Source: Triatoma infestans (Eukaryota > Arthropoda > Insecta > Hemiptera > Reduviidae). Taken from it: a stretch of 64,000 bases of DNA. The translations under genes were made by a program, and so were the position numbers. A model generated the notes under the pieces. The model saw only the letters and a program-made list of their open reading frames with translations, was not told where the DNA came from and did not search any database. This document shows, in pieces, positions 54,945-64,000 of this stretch (positions are counted from its first letter, which is position 1; each line of letters opens with the position of its first letter). The DNA lies in the NCBI GenBank assembly GCA_011037195.1, contig JAAEAF010000096.1, positions 371,256-435,255 on the forward strand. The letters are read 5' to 3'.

Positions 54945-56030
54945 AAAAAATCTGGCGTGAAACACTCACATGATTTTCTCTTATTCTTCTGAATACGGTT
55001 ATATATAAAATGACAATGTTTTCTTTAAATTCCAAATTATGTTCATTTGTCATAACATAAATATTCAGGTGTGGTGGTGGGGGGAGACAAGTGCCAACAA
55101 AAATATTTGAATTTTAATGCCTTTAAATCCTCAGAACCACCTAGAAACAATTCTTTCAGAAAAATATTAGCAATAAAGGCGATAGTTTTATATCTAAGCA
55201 GTTAGTATTCTAAGTTTAAAGGAAATCGTTGTAGTCGTATTCGAGAAAATTCCAAAAAAACTCGAAAACCTAACTCTGTAAAATCGCACTTCCAGTTCAC
55301 CGATTTTCTAATGTAAATTAATATTATTTAGCAGACTGAGCCATACATTGTACTGATGTGATACTTTAGGGGAAAGCTTATAAAACAGGATTATTTCCCA
55401 GAAGACAGCCGTGAAATTAAGGTTAACAGTGAAAAAAAAAAAATCTGGTGTGAAACACTCACACGTCTTTCTCTCAATCTCCAGAAATTTTCTTTAAAAT
55501 TGCAACTTTACAAAGTTTAGTTGGGTTTAGCCACAAATATAGTGGTGAGGATTCTACTTGTATACCTGAGCCACATAAAGTGCTCTATGTCAGAACCAAG
55601 GAAGTTTGTGCAAATTTAAATTTAAAGCAATTTTAACAGAAAAATGTTTCAAATAAAAGTGATAGGTACTTGTGTGCGTAGATAGTACATGAAGTTTAAA
55701 AAAAATCGGTAAAGCCTTTTTCAAGAAAATCACGAAAAACTAAAACAAAAAAGAAGACGATTCGGTAAAGTCGCACTTCGGTTGATGGATTTCGCCAGAA
55801 ATCTACGGAATACCATGTTTGAAAGCTTCCTGCGACTTTTCGTTTTTGAGATACTCTGTCATCACACTACTCACAGAAACACAAACATACAGAGTGTTCG
55901 TTAAAAACGAACTTTTTTTTTTCCTCATTAGGTGGCCCCAAAACATGTATTTCCTGTGAAATCTCAGTTTCGAAAATCTTGCATGATCGCATTGCTTTCT
56001 CATAGTATGTGCAAGAGAAAGTAAAACAAA
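54945..56030 (-). repeat. Two tandem family S copies
   Basis: End B occurs twice, at 54948 (AAAAATCTGGCGTGAAACAC) and 55440 (AAATCTGGTGTGAAACACTC), both facing the same way. Only one end A is seen, at 55990-56028. Minus frames at 55803-56052 are repeat translations. Confidence 0.65.
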
Positions 56031-56439
56031 AACATATGCTTGCTGAATACAAATAATTGCATTATTTATAAAACAATTTGCTACTTCAATTATTATTGCT
56101 AATTTAAATTAATTCAATTGCTAATTTAATTAAAGTTGAGAAAACTATTTTTACGAGTGTTATTTAAAAGTTGAGTCCACAGGAATGAGTAGACTTTCTA
56201 CTGCATTAGTTTGGTATAATTAAGTTTTACTCATCTCTCATTTAGTACATTATTAAATTATTGCCGTGTTCAATTATTAATGTAATTAAAAGGATTGTAA
56301 TATTTCTAGGTTTTAAGTTCAGAACTTAATAATGAATTTCCAGAATGAGTCCTGAACAGGCCACAACATCTCCCACCCCACTCCACTGAGCTCGCAATGA
56401 CAATTTGGTTTTATGACACGCAACGCTTCTGTTCCCCTA
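56031..56439. other. AT-rich intergenic DNA
   Basis: No gene or element recognised. Confidence 0.5.
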
Positions 56440-56855
56440 GAACCTCCCAAAAATTCTATTTTCCTGGGGAATGTTTCAAATAAAAGTGTTAGGTATTACT
56501 GTGTGTAGATAATATATGATATTTAAAGAAAATCATTGGAGCCGTTACTAAGAAAATTGCGAAAAAGTGAGAAAAAAAACAAAAAACCATTCACTAAAGT
56601 CGCACTTCTGATTGATGGATTATGTCCGAGACAGATGCGGTGGTAGTATCTAAACGGAATACCAAGTTTGAGCTTCCTGCGATCTATCGTTTTTGGATTT
56701 TTTGTTCACAGACACACAAAACCATTAACTAAACATTTTTTTTCGTATTCAGAGGTTTTCAAAATAAGTATTTCCGGTGAAAATTCAATTTCGAAAATTT
56801 GATCCGAACTCAAAACTTTCTTTTAAGAGAAAGTGTTTCACACCAGATTTTGTAT
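56440..56855 (-). repeat. Family S copy
   Basis: GGAATGTTTCAAATAAAAGT, GAAAATCATTGGAGCCGTTA, TTTCCGGTGAAAATTCAATT, with a decayed end A at 56815 joined to an end B like GTTTCACACCAGATTTTG. Confidence 0.6.
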
Positions 56856-57384
56856 ATTTGTAAACATTACCAATTCGTCGTTGTATTTGGTATTAATGAA
56901 TGTATTTCTCATAGCATATCTTGGTATAAAACCAAGAATAAAGACTATATTTCGGACTTTTTCGCTCATGATTAAACAATATAATGACGTCATAATAACA
57001 AAATGGATCAGAGAAAAATAGAAAAGAATAGATCAATTCATTAACAATAATTAGCCATTGTATAATATAATGGAAATGGGAAAATTTAGTTGTTTTATAT
57101 TTCGATAAATTATCACAAACGTAACTTCACTATTTTCCATCCTGGTTTTAATTATACTCTCAATTTTCTCTCTTGGATTAATTATCTAACAATTTTTCCT
57201 GGAAAGATTATTTATTTATTTATTATTACATAATTGATTATGAGCAGAGCTCAGTACAATCATGAGAATAGGTAGTAGTGTCTGGATATATCTTTACTTT
57301 CTCCAAAATTGAATTTTCGCTTATCGTTTTGAATCAAAATTGAAATAATTCTATTTCTAATAGTTCGGTTTCCAGGATTTGATG
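56856..57384. other. AT-rich intergenic DNA
   Basis: Nothing recognised; the frame at 56833-57021 has no domain. Confidence 0.5.
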
Positions 57385-57900
57385 AATATTTATTTTTTCT
57401 TACTTCTGTAAGTGTATGTATTGCGACCGCATCCAATCTTGGAAGTCGAGTTTTCACGGGAAAAGCATGTTTTGAGGTCATGTATACCGGAGAGGACTTG
57501 TGTGGAGTGCGTGTGCAGTCTAAACCAACAAAGCTAGTGCCGTTTAAATTTAAAACAGACTCACCGACTGCGGAACCCCTCTGAAAAGAATTTTTTCAGA
57601 AAACTGTTACAAAAAGATGAATATAAAGAGTTAGAATTTTTAAAAAAAATCAGTAAAGCCGTACTTCCGGTTGATAGATTTTGCTCGAAACCTTCATAAC
57701 AGATGCCTAAAGAAAGTGCCAAGTTTCCGGCGGCTTTTCGATTTTGAGATATTTTGTTCACACATGAAAACATTTGTTTAGGCATCATCTTTGGATCCGA
57801 TTACAGTCAAATTGGTCTTCCAGGGGTGAGCTTTTGCTGAATAGTTCTTTTTGAATTTTTCGCGAATTTATATAAAAGTGATCAAATATTTTCTTTTAAT
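57385..57900. repeat. Family S fragments in both orientations
   Basis: An end A like TTTTTTCTTACTTCTGTAAG at 57391 with a GAGTTTTCACGGG block, then a minus-oriented part (GTACTTCCGGTTGATAGATT, CTTTTCGATTTTGAGATATT). Confidence 0.5.
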
Positions 57901-58004
57901 ATCCGATATATTAACAATATCCAATTAAGTCAATCACTATTATCTCAAATATTGTCCATGGAAATTTTTAAAATGATTCATTGAACACAGATATCTTCAT
58001 TTGT

Positions 58005-58901
58005 TATGTGAAGTTCAACCAGATCTGTGTCTCTTGGTGAGTGGACCACTGTTTTCCATGCTGAATTTTATGCTATTCCTTGTTGCATTTTGGATAAGAG
58101 GGTGTGCAACATTAATTTGAAAGGTGTTTGTTTCCTCTCGGATAGTCAGGCTACATTGAAGGCGCTGAGTTCATGTGTCTTCACTTCCAGATTGATACTG
58201 GAGTGTTCTAAAAGACTGGAAGAGCTTTCTTCTTTAAACGATATACTTCTCTTCTGGGTATCAGGTCATATGGATATGAGAAGGTGGACAGGTTTGCCAA
58301 ATTAGGCGCCTCTCTCCCTTTCATTGGTCCCGAGCCCGTTGTTAGTATGTTTTTTGGCATATGTCTATCAAGCTTCCAGTCATGGACTGCTTCACAGCAC
58401 TTATCCCTATGGGTGCATCCCTATGGACAGTGGGTTGTCGGCAGTCTAAGAGGCTCATTAGGGATCCGGGCGGAGCTTTTAGTGACGGTGGGGCTGTGTT
58501 TTTCACGGACCTCTCTCAGGCATCTGGTTGGTTCTCTCACTGGGCATTGCGGCTTAAGGAGACATCTCTATACTATGGGGCTTATGCCGGACCCCTTTGG
58601 TAGGGTTTGAGGGTCGGAGGAAGAAACATCCATACATCTCATTAAGGATTGTTTGGGCTGTGAGGAAAATAGGTTCAGGACCTTTGGCCGGAATAGGAAG
58701 TCGGTGGAAGAGCTTAGACTATATCCTTTTAAAGTTATGGACCGATTTCTTCGGATTGTGGTAAAACTTAGGTAGGTGAAACCCGGGCCCGAATTTTTGT
58801 TCCAAAACTGGTAGTTGTTATTCTTTCGAAGCAGCTATGTGGGACCATGGAGGCTTTGGTTGGCGCAGTGTTTAGCCCTCCCCTCCTTTGATAATAATAA
58901 A
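58005..58901 (+). pseudogene. I-clade non-LTR relic: RNase H and C-terminus, TAA tail
   Basis: RNase H is visible from about 58030: TVFHAEFYAI (with the acidic residue), LSDSQATLKAL near 58137-58170, and LLFWVSGH near 58250. A frame change at about 58280 leads to VDRFAKLGASLPFIGPEP, then after another shift to HLVGSLTGHCGLRRHLYTMG and FRTFGRNRKSVEELRLYPFK. The knuckle cysteine pair is lost to a stop near 58610. The 3' end CCCTCCCCTCCTTTG runs into ATAATAATAAA at 58891-58901. It is the same family as 20603-21052 and longer, but broken several times. Confidence 0.8.
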
Positions 58902-59399
58902 TCACCCAGATCTGCGAGAAAATGAAAGAATTTCTGAAACCTGAGAAGAAAGCCGTCCTAATTCTGTAATGAGTTCAGCCACAATGAAAGTGGCCGAAAA
59001 GAGCTTAATTGTGATTATTTAATGATGGTGGACTATGTTTTTGACCTTATTTAACAATAAACTCATAAACAAATGTGGAATATTGCCAACCAGAAAGCAG
59101 AGAATTTCTATACATTCAAAATTGAATATCTAAGCGAATATTTACGGATTTTTCTCGTTCAATAACTATTTTTCATAAAAAAAAATATCTACTTCAAGAA
59201 TTCGTTAAAAAAATCTATGGTTCAATGAAATAAGTGGTTTCTAAATGTCTTAGTTCTACAGCTTAAAAAAAAATAAAAAATTATTGATCACATATATATG
59301 GAATCCTTGAGAAATCTGAGTAAGTATCATTTGGAATTTTGTTTATTACGTCTATCTGACGTACTTTCCTGGACAAGTGAGTGACCATGCAAAAATTGA
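58902..59399. other. AT-rich intergenic DNA
   Basis: No gene or element recognised. Confidence 0.5.
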
Positions 59400-59670
59400 T
59401 TTTTTAAGGAAGTTCTGGGACATCTGTATTAGATTTCAAGTTTTACTGGTGCTTGGTGGTAGCGCTTTCTTCAGGACTATAATGTAATCACATTCAAGTA
59501 CTAGCTTTTCCACGTACCCTCACCACCAAAGTAAAGTTAAGGTTATCTATAATTTTAGTATAAATTCCAAGTTTGCAGAAAATTTGTCATCAATTATAAT
59601 TATTTTAATTGCTATATTATGAGAAAGTCATGTGAGTTTTTTCATACCAGATTTTAATTAGAAAAATCAC
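59400..59670 (+). repeat. Family S fragment with end B
   Basis: TAAATTCCAAGTTTGCAGAA, then GAGAAAGTCATGTGAGTTTT and CATACCAGATTTTAAT at the right end. Confidence 0.55.
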
Positions 59671-60360
59671 TTCATCATTTAATAAGGCCGAAGAATATTT
59701 ACAAGTTGAATACGCTGTTGAATAGTCCTCATTTTTATACTATTCGATTAACACCTTTTTAACAGGTGTACCAATTTATCCTTGGAAATAAGTGTTTCCT
59801 GTTGGTCGAACACTTTTCCTTTCACACTTGGTTGAATTAAACGCAGAGCTAAGAGAAGCCACCTTCTTCTTTGCATGACTCATTAATTTTAACTCTTCTG
59901 AGAGTTTTTTTACTTTTTATTTTAATAACTATTTTGATCTGAAGTTATTAATAAATATTGACAGAGAGAAAGCAAAATAAATATTACATATCAAAGCAAA
60001 AGTGACATATTAGTTAAATACTCATGACAATTTGAACGCGGAAATTGAAACAAGTGAGAGAGAGATAAAACAGATTTAAATTAGGAATTTAATCAACTAT
60101 AGAATCATAATCACGCACTGCAATCAGATCTGCGTCCTCAGGGTTTACAATAAGTACACAAACATGACTTGACTATCTAAAGCCGTGCTTCTAACTGCTT
60201 TATATCTTTTACTGTTTTTGAATTTATATTAAGTTTTAACTGAACTTCAGTGCATTCCTTGACTGGTAATTAAAAAAAAAATAAAAAACAAAGTTGAACT
60301 GTATACGTTGAAATACATAGTGATTAAAATATAGAAACAAAATAATATAAAAAAGAAATA
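59671..60360. other. AT-rich intergenic DNA
   Basis: No gene recognised. Confidence 0.5.
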
Positions 60361-60790
60361 AATCTGGTATGAAACACTCACACGACTTTCTCCTACTGCA
60401 ATATACATGGTTATAAATTGGCGAATTTCGTCCTAAGTTCTAACATACAATTCTCACTAAATGTTTAATCGTCTTCAATTGACATGAATGGAAGAATATA
60501 AAATTTATACAAACGACTTTTTTGAGGAAAGCGTAATATCCTCCTTAACACAAAACCCTCCTTAAATGAATTTCCTCGGAAAAACATTCAAACAAAAGTG
60601 ATTGGTCTCTGTGTATGTATATGCAGCTAGCAGTACAACAAGCTTAAGGAAATCCGTTGGTGTTTTTATGGAGAAAATCACCGGAAACTGAAAAAAAAAA
60701 AAATACTGTTCAGTAAAGTCGTATTTCCGGTGAACCGATTTTCTTCAAACTTCGAATGTGAATGCGTGAATGTTCTTTAAATGTTCATAT
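60361..60790 (-). repeat. Family S fragment with end B
   Basis: AAATCTGGTATGAAACACTC, GACTTTCTCCTACTGCAATA, then AAAACATTCAAACAAAAGTG and GTATTTCCGGTGAACCGATT. End A is missing; the mariner relic follows. Confidence 0.6.
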
Positions 60791-61930
60791 ACTAGGGTGT
60801 AACCAAAGTCTGTGGCTTTTTTTCCTTCTCTTAATCCTCCACAGACCTTTGTTTACAAACAATTTCTAATTAGGTCACCTTTTCATTTCAGTTCATGCCC
60901 GCATCAGCGTGTTTAAGGATATATGCAATTTTTCAGCGAATTAAAAAAGGCTGAGTTGAATGTAGAAATTCGGGCGATTTTGCGTCATTACTTTAAAAAT
61001 GACCATATCGCCACAAACGCGGCTTCCGAAATTAATGAAGTACAGAAAGAAGACTCTATTTCTACGCAGGCTTCACAATTCTGGTTCAAAAAATTTAGAG
61101 AGGGTGATAAGAGCGTGGAATTTAAGCTTCACCCAGGGCGGCCTGTCTCTTTCTATTTCGATTCAGTACTTCTGATGATAGCTATAGAAGCGGATCATTG
61201 TACCAACACCAGTAAACTTTGAGGTGAATTAGGTATTTACCACTCAACCATAAACCTCAGCTGGCATAGTTCCCAGTTTGTTCCCGAAGCAATCCACGCA
61301 CACCGAGATGAAGTCTTCAGAAAAAACCCTTCTTCAATACCCGAATGATTTTCATTTCATCAACAAAGTATTAGATCATGCCAACTATCTGTATTTGTCT
61401 CCCAGAGAGAAAGATTTGAGAATGCTGAGAAAAAGTGATGCTGTGCGTGTGGTACAATTGCGAGGGCGTCATTAATTTTGAGCTGGTTCCTGACAGTCAT
61501 ATTCGTACTCTATTCTACACTCCGTTTTGGCTGCAAAATATCCTTCTATGGTTAATCGAAAAAGAGTACCACTTCAAAAAGACAACGAAAGACCACACAC
61601 TTGATGTCAAACTTTCTCAGTGACCGAAGATTTGAATTTTGAGCTGGCACATTCTAATTACCATCTCTTCCGCTCCATGCACTCAAATATTCATAACTTA
61701 CATTTCCGACGCGATTTTGTACATCTAATATGAAAAAACAAAACTTCCAAGAAGTTATGGAAGGACATATGGAAAACATGAAATGACTGTTCAATAAGGT
61801 CATGGGAGTTCGACAAATTGGGCAGTACGTAATTTGTTGGACAAAGAAAAACGAACAGTTTAGAGGCCGCGTATGGAGACATCAAGCGGTCAAAATAGTT
61901 ATCGTAATTATAGTGTTATTATTAGTTACA
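60791..61930 (+). pseudogene. mariner-family transposase relic (second lineage)
   Basis: The left end TACTAGGGTGTAACCAAAGT may be an inverted-repeat end beside a TA. The N-terminal frame (60923-61222) has LRHYFKNDHIATNAASEI, QFWFKKFREGD and LHPGRP, the paired helix-turn-helix DNA-binding region of SETMAR-like mariner transposases with the linker motif before the catalytic domain. Stops and frame changes follow. Around 61440-61500, VWYNCEGVINFELVPDS matches the region after the first catalytic Asp, and near 61650 AHSNYHLFRSMHSN corresponds to the SDYHLFRS block where the third acidic residue belongs; the Asp there is Asn. It differs clearly from the relic at 28 kb. Confidence 0.75.
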
Positions 61931-62580
61931 TGTAACTATGACGAAATAGAATGACGCATATATTATTTGTTACATTTATAAGGTTATTATTAAAATTTTA
62001 TAAAAAGTCTACTGAAAATGTAAATGAAAGTCATTGCAGACTCGGCTTATTTGCACTCATAATCTCCTAAATTCTTTAAAATCATATCTACCTTCGAGGG
62101 TAGGGTGAGTGTCTGTAAAAACTGAATGTGTATAATGAATTGTAATGTAGTGTATTAACAGTATTACCTTAAAGCGGCTATGCATTATTCGTATTAGGTG
62201 CAAAACTGTGCTGTAGCCGCTTCTTCAGAGATTTTTGACGTTTTTGCAGGTCCCAGCCTAACATGAACTGTTGTTGACACAATTTTGAATGGGGGAGGGG
62301 GGCGTTTTTAGTTGTAGAATCCAATCGATCTTCTCTCAGGACTCTAAATGATTTTAATTTTCCTTCATACCAATCCAACTCTAGATTGGATTAAAGAATT
62401 GTTATATTTAAGAAAGTGTTAATGTTAAAACAAATATATTCCTAGAACGTTAAAGAAGTGATAATTCATGGTAGAGTCTCGTTTAAAATTTAACAAGCGT
62501 CTATTAAAAGCAAGCATAAAAACAACTCAAAACTAAACTGATAAAAATGTACGACTAATAAAACATAAAAATGTATTTTA
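61931..62580. other. Intergenic DNA
   Basis: No gene recognised; short frames at 61691 and 62178 on the minus strand have no domain. Confidence 0.45.
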
Positions 62581-62975
62581 TTTTTGGAAGGCGGTCAAAA
62601 GAGACGGAATGTGAGTGTGAGATAAGTGAGGTGTGGTGTGTGTGTGAGTGATGTCATTGTTCTGTAAGCAGTTGTTGTATCGCAATTTACGCCTCCAGCG
62701 TATTAGTGTGAGAAAGAGAGGGTGAGGGAAAGAGTGAGTGGGAGACCAGTCTCTACTAACAACACTGTAAAGTATTGCACCCAGGAAGAGAAAGGTGTGC
62801 CAACTGTACTCTGTACGATACTGTGAATATATATATACACACACACAAATATAAATGCGTGAGTAAGTCTGTCTGTATGTCACATCTAAAGGTAGCAATG
62901 GCTTCCTCTCAATCACCATAAACTCCTTCTCTCACCACTAGTACTCCCTTGAAAACACACACACTCACACACGAT
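62581..62975. repeat. Low-complexity GT/GA and CA-rich segment
   Basis: GTGTGAGATAAGTGAGGTGT and GTGTGTGTGAGTG stretches near 62610-62650, GAGAAAGAGAGGGTGAGGGA near 62710, TATATATATACACACACACA near 62826, and ACACACACACTCACACACG near 62956. The 113-codon minus frame is a translation of these repeats. Confidence 0.6.
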
Positions 62976-63435
62976 ACAGAATCCCTACGCAAATACATGT
63001 AAACCAATTTACATGCAATACATGTGAATGTGAATACAGTTATCATATGCTGTAATATACCGGCTGTAAAATAAGAAAGACTAGTAAATGTAACAATACC
63101 ATATTATTACTAGTATTGTCACTATTACTTCATAGAATGTGAATCAAGGTGAATAATTTTTAGAATATTTAACACTTGTGTTGGATGCAGTAATTAGTTC
63201 AATAGTGATTTCTTTATAAATAGATAATATTAAATATTTCCTGAAACATATAAATATCAAATATTAAAATTTTCTATAAATAAATTTAATCTTTTATTAA
63301 ATTATAGGTCGACCAAACTTTCTTGAATCTCGGCAACTGAAGAAACTTCAGCCAATTCTGGTCGAAAGAATACGGAAATCATTGAGTGCATAAACTTTCA
63401 AAAATACTATACAGTGCTGAGAGGTTACCTACAAC
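62976..63435. other. AT-rich intergenic DNA
   Basis: No gene or element recognised. Confidence 0.5.
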
Positions 63436-63439
63436 TAAG

Positions 63440-63600
63440 AGATATTTTCCGTGATATTCTGCTTCATTTTGTAGTCATCGACCGGTTTCGAGCGTTCGCC
63501 CCACATCAGGGATATCTTGAGAAGCAGTGTGACTTTCACAGAGCGAAATCTGTTTATACACTCTTTTAGAAAGTGATGTTATGACCTAACTTGGTAAAGA
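63440..63600 (-). repeat. H unit (hammerhead-like), single
   Basis: Minus-strand core CTGATGT, GGGGCGAACGCTC, GAAACCGGTC, then GATGACTACAAAATGAAGCA. The last base of the CUGANGA box is changed. The flanks CATTTTGTAGTCATCGACCG and AGCGAAATCTGTTTA match the other H units. Confidence 0.6.
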
Positions 63601-63789
63601 AGGGGTTCTTTATATAAACGCATTGTGTTTATGGTTCCATTGAAAATGGAAACATTAATAAGTGAAGATATGCAACTTGAATTTCATTTTGGGGTTAATT
63701 TATATTTATAGATAATGTTTATACTATATTATTTTTAGTTGTTATTCTTTGAGTGTTAAATACCGGTTTGTATGTCACGCGTGTGTTTA

Positions 63790-64000
63790 CTTCAAAAGCA
63801 AAACTTGAAAAATAGAACTCGCTGAAAGTTCCAAGTTGATATTTCGCACTAGCAACTGGACAAGATTTCTGTCAAAATAGATAACCGGAAAAGGTACATA
63901 ACTGAATAATATCTTTCAGTTTTTCTCGAAATCAATATATTTTTCTCGAAAAGCGGTATCAACGATTTTTAATTATATTAAACTTTGCAAAGAGGAGTCT
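63790..64000 (+). repeat. Family S fragment, cut by the window end
   Basis: CTGAAAGTTCCAAGTTGATA, ATAACCGGAAAAGGTACATA and CAGTTTTTCTCGAAATCAAT in plus order. Confidence 0.5.

Noticed and set aside
62578..62919. 113-codon minus-strand frame
   Set aside because: Composed largely of translated GT/GA microsatellite and low-complexity DNA.
1..64000. CRISPR arrays, bacterial operons or ribosomal RNA
   Set aside because: No regularly spaced short repeats with unique spacers, no clustered long reading frames and no rRNA-like conserved blocks were seen; the window is eukaryotic and repeat-rich.

Overview
This window looks like AT-rich, repeat-dense animal nuclear DNA. Hallmarks are tRNA-derived SINEs, several clades of non-LTR retrotransposon, Ty3/gypsy elements, mariner relics, Penelope-like hairpin repeats and long A/T runs, and there is nothing bacterial or organellar. 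The mix of I-clade elements with TAA tails, mariner relics, TATA/TCAGT promoter architecture and the RT-family flavour points to an arthropod, perhaps an insect with a large genome. That placement is inference and the species cannot be named.

The only convincing host gene is an intact, single-exon 947-codon ORF at 17210-20053 (+). It is a homologue of GPI ethanolamine phosphate transferase 1 (PIG-N/Mcd4). The fold, the membrane half and the candidate Thr nucleophile are kept, but nearly all recognisable metal ligands of the alkaline-phosphatase-type active site are replaced. It therefore reads as a maintained pseudoenzyme.

Layout. 0-1.2 kb: a possible LTR/primer-binding-site fragment, then the 3' end of a non-LTR reverse transcriptase with a TAAG tail. 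2.2-5 kb: a broken Ty3/gypsy pol on the minus strand, cut by a SINE fragment. 5-17 kb: SINE fragments, hAT-like ends, a 2.1-kb near-perfect palindrome made of one abundant repeat family, two SINE families, and a hairpin repeat with hammerhead-ribozyme-like cores. 17.2-20.1 kb: the PIG-N-like gene. 20-32 kb: an I-clade 3' end, a second palindrome, a TATA plus TCAGT-rich promoter-like segment, and a mariner relic. 32-39 kb: tandem Penelope-type units split by a clean solo LTR, another I-clade relic, a 447-bp Penelope-type hairpin with an 11-bp target duplication, and another non-LTR relic. 39-48 kb: repeat-family copies, SINEs and AT-rich DNA. 48.3-53.5 kb: a complete LTR element with a 4-bp target duplication that carries gag but no detectable pol, with a further insertion inside its 5' LTR. 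54-64 kb: more repeat-family copies, an I-clade relic, a second mariner relic and two more hammerhead-like units.

Family names used below are local labels. 'Family S' is the dominant interspersed repeat. Its end A reads TACTTTCTCTTACT..AGTAAGAGGAAGTA followed by a GTGTCAAATTTTCG-like block; its end B reads AATCTGGTGTGAAACACTCA followed by CTTTCTCTTACTGC. 'Plus' orientation means end A on the left. 'SINE-A' and 'SINE-B' are two tRNA-headed SINEs. 'H units' are repeats with a CUGANGA-stem-GAAAC hammerhead-like core.
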